A program made the position numbers and the translations under genes. A stretch of DNA of 64,000 bases from Plantago ovata (lineage: Eukaryota; Streptophyta; Magnoliopsida; Lamiales; Plantaginaceae): positions 14,249,097-14,313,096 of the forward strand of contig CM051457.1 in the NCBI GenBank assembly GCA_028274465.1, given 5' to 3'. The notes beneath the pieces are model-generated. The model did not search any database, was not told where the DNA came from, and worked only from the letters and a program-made list of their open reading frames with translations. Of this stretch, positions 41,847-54,533 are shown piece after piece. Each line of letters begins with the position of its first letter. Position 1 is the stretch's first letter.

Positions 41847-42763
41847 AGTTAATATTACTCAAAATTGATATATCTAGATGATAAAAAATTATCTAAGTGA
41901 GAGAAAAATCATTGAGATGATGAGTATTGGTTGTTTTCATGATCTTAGTTTTCATAACCATGACGTAAACACGGTTGCACTTTGGAATATAAATTTTGTA
42001 TTGTAATTACCTCTATGGCTCTATCGCTAAAACCATGGCTAACTCCTTTTCGTCTTACCTTCCTACTACTAAGTTCCAAACACACATTATTCTATCTATA
42101 CTCCTCTAAATACTTATCAATTTCCAGCTTTGAGTTAGTTAGGATACTGGACACCCCTTGTCTTAATTGCATAATCTTTTGATAGCTTGGTTAGTAGAGG
42201 CTTTTGAAAGTGCTCAATTGGATTAGTCACACTTGGTTTTATAAATATCTCGCGGTAAACCAAAAGATAGGGAATTTCTTAGATAATGAAACACAAGCAT
42301 GAACATATCATAATTATGCAAGAAATCAAGGATCATAATCCACACAAGTGTACGTTTGACGTTTTACCAAATAAGAAGAACAGACTTTTCTTTTGGAAAT
42401 GTCTATTTTGGATTTTTGTAATTAAGCCAACAAATGATAATGGTAACTGATAAGTATATTTTGTAACTAAGAAAAAGTATATTTTACATATCAATTTACT
42501 AAAAGAAGAAAGTATATCGTATATTCGTATGACCATAATGTTCAGAAATGAAGTAAAACAAGTCAAGGGTAGTGACAGTGAAGATATCAAGAATCGGCCG
42601 AACAAAAGGTATACTTGTTGTTGTTAACCTTCCAACTGCTGCATTGTTTTCATGGACTGTTGTTGTTTTGTCTTGAAACATGAAAGCATTTCTATAACGG
42701 TGCAAGGGAGCGAATCTTCTTCTTTTAAAACTTAGTAGTAGTAGTAAATTGTCAAGAACCAAG

Positions 42764-45139
42764 ATGGCGAACGATCCCCCTTTGACAGTACTGATGAATA
42801 GGAGTTTCGGTAAAGAATTTTGTGACGAATGTAAGGCGTTATGGATACTGGCAGGGCCTGCAATATTCACATACATGTGTCAGTTTTCACTGGGTGCACT
42901 CACTCAGACATTTGCTGGTCAAATTGGTGAACTCGAGCTTGCTGCTGTCTGTTTTGAGAACTCTGTCATTGCTGGTCTTGCTTTCGGTATCATGGTACTA
43001 TAACTCTTCTTCTTTTTATCTTACCCTCTAGATTTTCTTTCTGTTCTAATTAAAGATCTGGTTTTGATTCCGACTAAAGTACATTATATGCGAGTTTAGG
43101 CCCCTAGAAGTTTTGTTTAACGCTGTATAATCAGAACTTCAGGAGCCAGTGAGATGTCACTACTCTTCCAGCTGCGATACAATTACCTGAAACAGTTATG
43201 AACATATTGAGATTTGGACATGAAATTTTACTACTTGTGCTATTTATGCTACAGGTACACTAATGTTCATAAATCATTTGTGTAGTTGGGAATGGGAAGT
43301 GCATTGGAGACATTATGTGGGCAGGCATATGGTGCAGGGCAGCTCAAGATGCTCGGTATATACATGCAAAGATCATGGGTCATTTTGCTCCTAACTGCCA
43401 TTTTCTTGCTTCCGGTTTACATCTTTGCACAACCTATACTTCATCTCCTTGGTGTACCTACTAATATTTCTCAAGCTGCAGGTATTTTATCAAATCCAAT
43501 CATTACTTATGTTTCATTTTTATCTCATTCATAATAGTGCAAGATGAATGTTTTTCTGCTTAATTGATCGAACAAGTGCAACAATTTTCCGTTTTAGGCC
43601 AATTTGCTATTTGGATGATACCCCAACTGTTTGCATACTCTTTAAATTTTCCGATACAAAAGTTCTTACAGTCACAAGGGAAGGTTATGGCAATGGCTTG
43701 GATTTCGGCTTCAGTCCTTGTGCTACACGTAGTCTTTAGCTGGCTTGTAATCTTAAAACTTGAACGAGGCCTTGTTGGAGCAGCAGTTACTCTTAATACC
43801 TCATGGTGGCTAGTCGTCATACTTCAGTTGGTCTACATCTTCATAACCAAGTCCGATGGTGCATGGACTGGATTCTCATTATTGGCTTTCCAGGACTTGT
43901 TCGATTTTGTCAAGATCTCTTTAGCTTCTGCTATAATGCTATGGTTAGAATTTGTTTACTGTCTTTGTTTACATATCGCCTTGATTAGTACTAAATTTCT
44001 CGTATAACTCCTTGGATATATGAAACATGTACACATGCAGCTTGGAGTTCTGGTACTTGATGATACTAGTGATATTAGTCGGTCACCTGGAAAACCCAGT
44101 TGTACCAGTTGATGCTATGTCTATCTGGTATGTCACTGTATTCTAATTCCCACTGCTATTGTACGCATAATTTATGATGCATCTATAGCTATTGTACACA
44201 TTTGGTGCAGCATCAATATCAGTTGCTGGGATCTTATGATTGGGCTTGGTATCTGCGCTGCCATAAGCGTAAGAGTATCAAATGAACTTGGAGCTGGCAA
44301 TGCCAAAGCTGCAAAGTTCTCAGTAGTAGTGGTTTCAATCGCAGCAGTGTTAATAGGAATTGTGTGTATGGCTATTGTTCTTGCAACTAGAGACGTTTTC
44401 CCGCACATATTCACAAACAGCAATGCAGTAGCTAAAGAAACCACAAAATTATCAACTCTGCTGGCACTCACAGTACTCCTCAATGGTCTTCAACCTGTTT
44501 TATCCGGTAACACTTAAGCCCATAAATCGCATACTGTTAAGAACTAGCTAGCCGTTATTTTGTTCAGGTGATTAGCTGTGAAGTAATCTTGTCGTATATT
44601 ACTGTAGGGGTGGCTATTGGAGCTGGATGGCAAGCTATTGTTGCATACATAAATATTGCATGCTATTACATTGTAGGACTTCCTCTCGGCATTATCTTGG
44701 GCTTCACGTTCAAGTATCGTGCAATGGTAAGATTGCATAATTTGGAAGGTGACACTTTGGATGCCGATTCAGACTAGATAAGTCTGTACAGTTGACAGAT
44801 TATGCGGAATGCTTTTGGAACATGATGCATATTTGTAAACTGATGCAGGGCATATGGGGTGGAATGATAGGAGGAATTGTGTTGCAGACATTTATCTTGA
44901 TAGTCATCACCTCAACTAGAAACTGGAACAAAGAAGTGAGTTCATACATTTTTCGTTCTAAATTATATGTTACAAACAGACGTTTATCCACGTTGTATAA
45001 TTTCGTGTTTCTGTTGTACATACAGGCATCGGAAGCAGAAAATCGTGTTAAGAGATGGGGTCGCTCAGTAACAAACAATTTATCTGAAGAAAAAAGCAAG
45101 GAATTGCAAATTGATCAAGCTCATGACTCAACAGCATAA
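42764..45139 (+). CDS. MATE efflux transporter (DETOXIFICATION family, 491 aa)
   Basis: Eight exons: 42764-42994, 43286-43481, 43598-43943, 44041-44127, 44211-44506, 44608-44726, 44849-44935, 45026-45139. Phases agree and give 491 aa. The protein has the twelve-helix plan of plant DTX/MATE proton antiporters. Marker segments include FAGQIGELELAAVCFENS, GMGSALETLCGQAYGAGQ, QSQGKVMAMAWISA, LEFWYLMILVILVGHLENP, ISVRVSNELGAGNAKAAKF, GVAIGAGWQAIVAYINIACY and the positively charged C-terminal tail. These transporters move flavonoids, alkaloids, xenobiotics or organic acids into the vacuole or out of the cell in exchange for protons. The sequence places it in the flavonoid-related DTX group, but no substrate can be assigned. 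The first ATG in frame was chosen. Confidence 0.93.
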
Positions 45140-46385
45140 TATGATTTGGAGCCATCACTAGCTTCCATTTGTTTGTTATTTTTATGTTTCCTAGAGCAGC
45201 AAATTACTCTGCTCTTTCATTACTTCATTCTGGAACAATTTTAATGAGAGGATTCATAGGTTCAGCTGGACAAGAAGAGCAGTATTTGTACTGTACAAGT
45301 TATAATCACCTTGTCCAGCTGATCCCTATGTAACTGTAAAGGAGTTCACTGTGTGATTAAATGAGCTTAATAAAGGGTAGGTTTGAGTTGGACTTGGTTA
45401 AGTAATATTGGGCTGAATACAAAAGGATAAGGCATTGGGGCCATACAAGAGCTTAATATTTACGCTTCATTGCTCTAAGACGCACACAACGCTATGTTTA
45501 GATTCGCTCCTTGAAGGTCAGACAGGCTTAGCTCTGTTTGATACGCATACTTCGCTCTACCTGACATCAATCAATTCATTATATGATGTTAGATACCTGA
45601 TTCACTGAATTTGTTTTTGCGTTACACTTATCTAAAAGAGCATGAGTGAAGGACCATTGTTTGTGGTTGAAACCACGAGGGAAGCCATGTGCAAATGCCC
45701 AAACTTTGAAGAAAATAGACACCCTAACACAAAATCCTCATGGCCCATAAAGCTTTGCACCCATTTCCATTAATGCAACCCACTTTCCATCTGATACAGT
45801 TTCTTCATCTACACTTTACTAAAATTTCCTTCTTTTCTTTTTACCTTCCCGAAATATCCACCACTTTTTCTTTTCTTTTCTTTTCTTTACTTTATCATCA
45901 ACCAAATCAACCAAAACAAATAAAAAGCCAAGTTCCTAGTCACTTTTCCACCTAAAGTTCGTGGCACTCACTCACACTATTACTCATTCCAATTGGCCTA
46001 AATGATCTAACAAGAAGATATTACCAAGAAATCAAAACATAAAGTAATTAAATTAGGCCCCGCTCAATTCATCTGAACAAAATCCAAACTAATTTATATG
46101 TATGAACTGAGTCGAAGAGAATCTTTCAGACGAATTAAACAGGTAATTTAACATTTATGAATTTTATAGCAAAATTTAAGAAACAAATTGCATACAAGTT
46201 ATTATTCTATAAATTGAATTGACCATCTTCTCCCTCCACTTCTACTTGAAAATTAAACAAAGAGTATCTTCTTCTAAACCATAATAGTGAATTAGGAAAA
46301 TTGGGTTATGACCAAACTGACTTAGGACTAAAAAGTCTAAAATTAGTGAAACAACACATCACATGACACTCACATGTTACTAAAT
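45140..46385. other. Convergent 3' region of the MATE and GATA genes
   Basis: Contains the MATE 3' UTR with a 20-bp inverted repeat (45255-45330), a (TTTTC)n tract near 45867-45889, and the 3' UTR of the GATA factor. No gene is seen. Confidence 0.5.
45255..45330. repeat. Hairpin-forming inverted repeat downstream of the MATE gene
   Basis: CATAGGTTCAGCTGGACAAG (45255-45274) pairs with CTTGTCCAGCTGATCCCTATG (45310-45330) with a 13-bp perfect core and about 35 bases between the arms. It is about 120 bases after the stop codon, so it is probably in the transcript. Confidence 0.8.
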
Positions 46386-48104
46386 CTAGATCATGTGCCT
46401 AAAATCCTGACCACTAATGCTACCACGATGATGATGGTGGTGGATCATGAACTCATCACAACCGTTGTAAACCGGACCCATCATCATCGGGTTCGGGTGG
46501 TGGGTTCGGACCTCCTTCTGCCTCCGGAGCTCCAAAACCTTCCGGTGAGAATTCGAGTGCTTCGCGGAGACAAAAGTGGGGCTAGACGCGGGTCGGTATT
46601 CAGGTACCAACCGGCCCGACTTGTACCTGACACCACATGCATTGCAGAGTGTCTTTGGTCCCATGGGTCCTGTTCTCCACTGTGGAGTCTTTTCCGAGGC
46701 ACAGTGGAGGCATTTTCGGCCCGGAGTCTCTACGGGCTCCCGTTTCTTTGAGGAGGCCGTGGTGAGGTGGAGGAGGCGAGACGACCAGTCGCATGGGGCA
46801 ATGCGAGAGCGCTTGCTGCGGGCTTTCCCGGGGACAGACACCTCGGAAGGGAGGAACGGTGCGGGTGGCGGCGCATAGGTGGTGTTCGTGTTGGGTTTGG
46901 CGCCAATGGCGGTTGTTGGGATGAAATGGAGATCCTCGGTTGAGAATGATTCTTCCACGAAATTAGATAGCCATTCCAGTTCCGCTATATCATCATACTG
47001 TTACAAAATGTAACAACAATATGTCAATAACAATTCATTAAACATTTACTCATATTCATTGCACTAAACAAATTGATCAAATTATTTGTACTAGTACTAC
47101 TATTTAATTTATTTTATTTTTGTTAATTTAGCAAACGTAAATAAATTAACTAAAAGCGTATAGCAAAATAAATCGTGACGCTCGCACAACAGCACGCTAT
47201 GTCACTTGATAAGTAGTATAGTATTAACTAAAAAATGAAAATACAGCATCAGGTTTGGACAATTAATTAAAACCTACCATGTACAAACAATTTTTTGAGT
47301 AAGGCTCCCACCTATATTCATTTATTTATTTGAATGTATTTTTAAAACAAATTTCACTATTTCGGGAAATAATAATTGATCGTCCAACTAATTTTGGCAA
47401 GGTTACATCATTTTTAGGTTGCATTAATTAACCTAGTTAGTTACTACTAAGTCACAACAAATTTTCTAAGTTTAGGTACAGATATAATTTAGTTTCAAAT
47501 TTATAATGGCAAGATAATTAAAAATAATATTATACACACTGAGTGTCGGTGTAAACTCACACACAGAGGAGGCACATGTTTCAATGAATTTCATGCACAT
47601 ATCACAAAAACAATTTACAGTGACAAAATTAAAATCACATTTAATTGCTCCAATTTATTAACGCAAGTCAATTTTGATGTACAGAATTACTGAGGCAAAA
47701 GTTATTAATTATAATAAACATGAGTTTCAACAAATTCATACCAGTATCAGAATTGAATTCAACAAACTTTTAAGCACAAAAAATAAGAAAAATTGAATAA
47801 AAATATATACCGGAACACAGAGCTCGTTGCCGGAGAACTTGGAGTCGTTGAAGCTATGGGAGCTGACGTTGCCGTTGAATTGGGCGTCGGCGCTACCGGA
47901 ATTTGAGGAATTGCAGCTGTCGACGGCCGTGAGGGAGGAGGAATCGACGGAATTGGAGTCGAAGAAACCGTCAGTGATTGTGTCGTCCTCCTTGGAGAAA
48001 TTGAGCAAATCGTCGACGGTGAAATGAGCATTATTGTTGTTGTTGTTGGAATTGGCGTTATCAACTGGCATAAATTCACTGTAATCTCCAACGATATATT
48101 CCAT
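46386..48104 (-). CDS. GATA transcription factor, subfamily A (301 aa)
   Basis: Two exons on the minus strand, 48104-47811 and 46997-46386, joined in phase 0. The first exon is acidic and Asn/Ser-rich ([11 protein letters not shown]). The second starts [18 protein letters not shown], an acidic segment shared by subfamily A. The type-IV zinc finger is C194-x2-C197-x18-C216-x2-C219, with [20 protein letters not shown], followed by the basic [18 protein letters not shown] tail that binds DNA and by LELRRQKE. These nuclear factors bind W-GATA-R sites and take part in light and hormone responses. The C terminus has a short His-run (HHHHH). The 5' leader contains an AG-rich repeat. Confidence 0.94.
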
Positions 48105-48919
48105 TTGTTTTTTTAAATTCGATTCTCTCTCAGAGAGTGTTGTCTTGTGTTGTGGAGGAAGAATAGAGCTGCTAACGGTAGAGAGAGAAACAAGAGAGAG
48201 AAAGGAAGGGGTAGAGAGAGAGAAACTGTTTTGGTGTTGAAAGTGAAGGTGAGATGGTGCGCTTTTGATGACTGACTGGAAGGGTAAACTTGGAATTTCC
48301 TCACAATATTCTAATGTGATTGCACAGTACTAGTAGTAAGTTTTTCTTTTATTAGTATTAATTAATTATATTGTTTTTTTTGTTTTTCTTATTTTTTTCT
48401 GATTTTTAATGCTTGTAAATACATTTAATTTTTTTGTTGCGTTCAGTTTTGTGCAGTTCTTGTTACTTCACTTGTTACTACTGTAAAGTTGGATGCTTCC
48501 TTCAATTCATTTCTCTATAGGTTAATTATTGGTTTATATGTTCTCTAACTTTGCTTTAAACACAAGATATTTGTACCATACTCATGATGCTTTGGTCATA
48601 TACTAGTACACATCAAGACCACTATGTAAGTTTCTAGTGTGTCCCTAAAAAAATGTAATTTTAAGTTCAGTTCAAATTTATATAGTTGAAATTTATACAC
48701 CATACATAGATTTAGTTTAGTTCAACCGAATTCACATTTAAGTAGTTGAAATTTATACTTCATGTAAGTTTAGGTTAGTTAAACTTAGTTCAGGTTTACA
48801 TAGTTGAAATTTATACTTAAAATAAGTTCATTTCAATTCTATTTGGTTCAGATTTTGTCAATTGAATCAAACAGAATCTAAGTCAAAAACCAGGCCTTTT
48901 TGATAGGGCAATTACTAAT

Positions 48920-49453
48920 TAATTAATTGCGCACGTATCATGCTCCTCATGGATTGAACACGGCCCTTTAGATAGTTCAATTAACTAGGGATGAACCCTC
49001 ACACGTATCATTTAAATGATCATGTCTGCCTTGTACCGAACTCTCACGGATTTACTTTGAAAATGACAATAAAGATCTCCATATCACAAATAGGGCGTGC
49101 ATCTTTAATCAGACTATGGATTGTGCATGACAACCATAACACCGATGACAACTGTCATCAGCGCATGATATAATTCGTGACATGATTTTACCTCATGTGC
49201 ATAACGAGATTTGAAATACATAGTAAAAATCATCAATTGGAATTAATGTACGTTTGACGTGTCACCACCTTATTGGGTGATGACTTATGTACAATTTCAT
49301 GACATCTCAAATTTCATAACATGCCATGAACTTTGCATAGTTGGGTAAAATCTATATCGTGGTCAATGACATGTTCCATGGCTACTTGCACAGTCCATGA
49401 TCTCATATACTCCACCCATAAGTTTTTCATCGGATGTAGAATTACTCTTACAT
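48920..49453 (-). mobile_element. Possible degraded LTR remnant
   Basis: On the minus strand GCGGGAGTG, polypurine-like, is followed by TGTAAGAGTAATTC, as at the inner border of a Copia 3' LTR. Only this border is suggestive; no coding sequence and no second LTR were found. Confidence 0.25.
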
Positions 49454-52400
49454 TGCACTCCCGCTAAATGTTTAACATCTCCATCGAACTTGCCGGGGTG
49501 CAAATAGATACTCGTACTAAACATCCTGTAATTTTGGATGGTCCCTACTGTATAATTTCACTTTTGTTGAGACAAAATTGTATGAAGAGAAGCAATTGTA
49601 CACTCAATCTCTCGATGAAAATATCAATCAAAAAGCCAATTAAACTTGGCACAGAACAATTTCCTTTATGTGTTTATTTTGTTGGATAGTGCCTTTAAAG
49701 CACATTGCCTCACATGAAAAGCCACTAACTTCCACTGACTTTGCTCAGCATGAGAACAGTGCAGTGTCCCTTATTATTTTTATTTTGTTTTCCTTTTTAT
49801 TTATTTAGTCCCCATATGTAAATGCTTCAGTTTCAGCAGTTCAGCATTGGGATTCTCATTTTCAGTAGCCAATGATTCATGAAAAATACTATACAAAACA
49901 ATTTTCTTTATTACTAGTTTTCTGTTCAATATTTGATTATTTGATGATGCCATTAGCTTAAATACAAGATTTCATGTTACCATTACCATGTGCACTCATT
50001 ACCAGGATGCACTCCTCAAAGGCCAGTTGAGTAAATTAAACTTAACACCAAAATTACACTAATCTCCCTTTAGCTTAAGAGTACTTAGTACTGTAGTTTA
50101 CATTTATATCATTAAACTGATCATGACAGTTGCAAGTACAGTCATACACCCCTTACAAAATGAACATTATGATGAGCATTATAGCTCTATGTGAGTGAAA
50201 AAACAAATGTTAACACGTTACATTACTTTACTTAATAGTTGAATTCTACGAAGCTATCAACTCAACATTTTCAAGAATGGGCAGGAATTAGAACATATCG
50301 TTCGTCCTTCTAACATTCTTAGCTGGCATGCTTCAGCCAATGCGTAGCTAAACTGGCATGTAGTTTATATTGAGCATACAATGCTCCATTTGGTTAAAAA
50401 AGAAAATAAAGCAAATCGAAAAAGTTAGGTTCAAAACAAAAGATAGTACGAGTTTTCGGAAAAAATCACATTCTTTAGTTACATGTTCTAAGTAGTAAGT
50501 AGAGAGGTTTAACAATCGACCAGATATATATTCAGAGTAGATAACTTTTTTCTTTTTTTTTAAATCTTAAACAATCATAGCAATTCTACGTATTATTGAA
50601 ATCTCAAAAACACCCCTATTTGAAAATGATGGATGGATATACATATACTAAAAATAAGAAAGGGTAGAGATGTAATTTAGAATTAACAATAGTCAACTTA
50701 AACGAGGAAAGTGGAACAAATAGAGTAAGAATGGATTAAATTAAAGATAAGTAAGAAATGATAAAATTGAAAAATGGTTTGTTCCCTGAAGAATCGATCT
50801 AGCAGCATTTGTCGCCGTGACTCCACCATTAGTGTCCAATTTTACATCCGGATTCCCTCTCCCCTCTCTAATTATAATTATGTCTCGGGAATGGCGCTTC
50901 ACCCTTTAATCTTTGTGTTATTAAATTTTAAACCATGGTCATATAATCGAAAGTCTTCGGCAAAACAGGTCCTAACAGGATTCATTTTGCAACTTTGGTT
51001 CCTAGGAGGTAGGATACGCGTTTCATGACATGGATTTATACAACTATACAAGTCTCCTACTATCATCATATTACATGAATAAAGAATTAACTAGGAATTC
51101 GTCATGTATAACAAAACCAATTGAAGCTTTATTTACAAAACTTTGAATCAGAAAGCTTTGTAAACAAAGGCTCAATCTAATTTAGACGTGAAACTTATAG
51201 TTTATATTGAGCTTCAAGTTTGTTTTTTTTTTTTTTTTAAATGAGGGTTTGAATTTTTTGTTGATTTGGGGATGTTTATAAGGGAGTGTTAATCCACCTC
51301 AGTGCTATCATAGGACTAAAATCTAAACTCAACATCATGGGTTTAGCCGTTTAGTCGATTTTAGGATTTCTATGGAGTACTAAATATGTGAAGTACGTTA
51401 AGTTATAGGAAAAAGGTGTAATCTTTTCAATACTTTGATTTCACCTCAAGGAGTAGTTAAGAAGGAAAAAACACGACACATGTTATAATATACCTTAAAC
51501 CACGTTTAGACACGATGGTTACATCTTGGACCTCATCTAACCACAGTCATCATGTCCCACGTTTTCTCCTACTCCATAACCCTAACATCATACTACAGTA
51601 CCAAGTAAATGTATTTTTTTAATGCCACTAAAAAGATTGAGAGTGTGGACGGTAATTAACTTGCTATGTACATGTAGGGTAATTCATTGACGTTTTACCC
51701 AGGGGTAGGCCCTAGTAATTTGTCCTAATCCCATGATATTATCTACCGACAATGAGTATACACACACTAGGTATTAAGTACCTAGTACTAGAAGTCTAGT
51801 GCCATGCTTACAAATTTATAATGGATAAATGGTTACCGAGTGGTAAAACTGATAAAGTATGTTAGAATTTTAGCAAAATTATAGTTAGTTTATCGATGAG
51901 TATGCAATATTAATTAAAATAGGTCTCACTAGTTGAAAATGGAGTTTTCTTAAATGTAAATAATCTACTAAAATAGCATAACACTTTTGACATTCATATT
52001 CTCGGTATTAGCTAGAGATTTCTTGTTATCTCGTCACTTTTGGACTCTTGGCATACCGTTAATGTATTACATGCTAGATGAAAAATGTGGTTAAAATTTA
52101 CTCTGACCATAGCAATCTTCGAATATTGGTAGACTAAGGTTTGGGCGTTGTAGTCACCGGGTTGTAAACTGTTAAGCGCAACTCTTGTGCACTTGTCTTT
52201 CTTGTAAATATTTCTTTATTAATAAATTTTGCCGATTCCAAAAAAACTAAAATAGTAGAACACACTCGAACATTTGTTATTAAAATTTCTTGGTGAAATA
52301 ATAATGAATGCTCAAATTGTTGATTGGTGTGTTAATTATGAAAAACTAAAAGTTGTAAATAGTTAGAACTAAGGAGCAAAATAAGAAAATTAATATTTTG

Positions 52401-52579
52401 TTATAGGGTTAAATATTGTCTTTAACACAGATGTTGAACTGAATACCCTTTCGGATGAGAGCTGAAAAAATTATTACGGACCATTACACCTCTTGGTGAA
52501 AAATTGTGTTGCAAGTTGCAACTGGAGCAGAGATACATATATCAGTCTCAACTCCGATTCGATGAACATCATAACCCTA

Positions 52580-52588
52580 AATTATATA
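52580..52588. repeat. Left 9-bp target duplication of the Mutator-like element
   Basis: AATTATATA, repeated exactly at 57247-57255 just outside the other end. Nine bases is the standard target duplication of the Mutator superfamily. Confidence 0.8.
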
Positions 52589-52708
52589 GAGTAAGTATAG
52601 TAAAAGGCAGATCTTTCCTACCATCTAGGAAAGGACTGGTTTTTAGCCAAAAAACCACATTCCAAAACCAGGAACCGATTTTGACCAGAAAATGAAAAAA
52701 CTCGGCCC

Positions 52709-52716
52709 TATAAATA
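52709..52716 (+). promoter_or_regulatory. TATA box in the left terminal repeat of the Mutator-like element
   Basis: TATAAATA inside the left terminal repeat, about 170 bases before a small leader exon (ATG 52879, donor after 52908) that starts the transposase unit. Confidence 0.5.
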
Positions 52717-52878
52717 GCACCTAAATAACGCAGAATCCCAAAACATACAGAAACACACACAAACGGTGTGACTGCGTGTTTCACGGGAAAATCTCTCCCC
52801 AAATCGATCCTGCTCACCGGATTCTCGCCGGAATCTCACCGGAATCTCAACTTCCAGACGCAAATCCATCATATCTCA

Positions 52879-54533
52879 ATGAATCCAGCTTCAATGGACA
52901 CAAATCAGGTAAAAAACCACACCAAAAGCTTCGTTTCTACCTCCTAAATCTGAGAATTCAATCTCTGTTTGTGCGTTTTCATTGAATCAACATCGATCTT
53001 CTCTTCTCTATGCGTAATTTCAGAATTTATCGTGTTTTTGTGTTTTTTTTTATGGATTCAGATCTATTTTTCTGATTTTCGAAAGTTTTGTGTTCATATT
53101 TGTTGATGAAACTTGGAGATTCAGTTGATTCAATACACAAAACAACAAATCAGAATAATGCTCATCTGATATGGAAGAAATTGGAGAAATTCAGCTTCAG
53201 CAACAATTCAGTATATTCGTAAGTACTTTTAAGCCTTTTCGGTGTGGTTTTAAGTTTCTAAAATACATTTCTGCATTTTCTCATTGAATGACGTGGTGTT
53301 ATGGTTTTAAGAACATACATTGCGGTTTTAAGGTTGAGGTTTTCAAATGGCGTGTTATGGTTTTAATCGACGTTGTTTTAAAGCCTCTTTGTTGCTTTTT
53401 TTTGTTTGTCTACTATGTTTTTGCATTTATTCATTGAATCGCGCAGTGTAATTGTTTTTAATCAGCATATTGTAGTTTTTAAGAGTGGTTGTTATGGTTA
53501 ATTGCAGTTTCTACGGTAGTCTGATTGTTACAGTTCTAGCTAGCGTATATGTTACGGTTTTAAGCTCTTCTGGTTATGATTTCATGTTCTGTTGTTATGA
53601 TTTTACACAACACGTTTAGACTTTAGAGGTTCGCATTAGGGAACATGTTATGATTCTAGCAACGTTGTTATTGTATTTTACCTTATTCAACATGTTATGA
53701 ATATTTATCGTCATGTTATGCTTTTTTTATATGTCGTGTCTTGGTTTTAAGCAACATTGTTATAGTATTTTACTTATTCAGCATGTTATTATTCTAAAAT
53801 CTCGTGTTTCTCTATTACACTATCAAGACCATTCGTAATGCTTTTGAAAACTATTGGTTTATGTTTGTCCAAATTAGAGTTTGAAGGCCACCAATTATAG
53901 TTTAAAGTACAACTGTTGTGGTTTTAAGAACTGGTCTTACAGTTTGTTTACAATTGACGACTAGTTTGTAATTGGTTTAAAAACATTTATTATAATTATA
54001 CTTCTAAGAGAACATGTTATCATTTTAAGACCTCGTATTATACTCATACTGATGAATAAAGTGCAGGTAATTTCAACATCCTCATGATATTATTGTTTTT
54101 AGGCATGATGTTGTGGTTTTAGGAGTAAATATTTGATTTATTGTGGTTGTCACTTGTCAAACTTTTGAGTCATATTGTTATGATTTTAGTGCATCCACTT
54201 ATGGTTTTAAGGCATGTTGTTGTAGTTTGAAGTTTTGATGCTATGGATTTTAGTAATGTCAGTTAATATTTCGTCCGTCAATTGTATGTTTGTTTAGGTA
54301 TACTATTGTGGTTTTAATAGATCATGTATGTTTTAAGCAGTAAATGAAAAAAAATTAAAGCAAAGCATTTTTTTTCTCAGAAACAAAAGGATGAAGATCC
54401 AGACTTTTACCACCGCTACATGTATGGTGAAGATGCCAGACTGACTGCTATTTTCTAGAGAGATGGAATGATGAAGGATAACTACAAGTCATTTCGGAAT
54501 GTAGTAATATTTGACACCACATACAACGCCTGA
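52879..54533 (+). pseudogene. Broken MULE/FAR1-type transposase
   Basis: A short first exon (52879-52908, MNPASMDTNQ, then a donor) is followed by a long repeat-rich intron. An acceptor (TTTCTCAG before 54381) leads to KQKDEDPDFYHRYMYGEDA, RLTAIF, a TAG at 54456-54458 where the family has Trp, then RDGMMKDNYKSFRNVVIFDTTYNA and TGA at 54531-54533. FDTTY contains the first catalytic Asp of the Mutator/FAR1 DDE domain. The rest of the catalytic domain, zinc finger and SWIM region are missing. Domain identity is good for such a short piece; exon links are inferred. Confidence 0.6.

Larger units (their letters stand above)
40251..42763. other. Intergenic with a MITE and a Cassandra LTR
   Basis: AT-rich spacer between divergent dirigent and MATE genes. 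It holds a short Stowaway-like MITE (40411-40500) and a Cassandra-type LTR (41542-41846). The last 500 bases should contain the MATE promoter. No other coding sequence is supported. Confidence 0.5.
48105..52588. other. Intergenic, AT-rich, with LTR-like remnant
   Basis: The first 200 bases are the GATA gene leader. Further on is a low-complexity stretch of repeated 'TTTAGTTCAG'-like words (48660-48870). From 48920 to 49453 (minus orientation) the sequence AGCGGGAGTGCAATG resembles a polypurine tract before an LTR start, followed by about 530 bases that could be a degraded LTR. The rest shows no gene or repeat I can support. Confidence 0.4.

Noticed and set aside
46374-46878. Overlapping plus-strand open frames of 100-125 codons
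   Set aside because: They lie opposite the GC-rich zinc-finger exon of the GATA gene and have no protein-like features.
48660-48870. Repeated 'TTTAGTTCAGGTTTA' words as a possible regulatory array
   Set aside because: Low-complexity words also occur near 28740-28870 next to unrelated genes; more likely a common decayed repeat than a control region.
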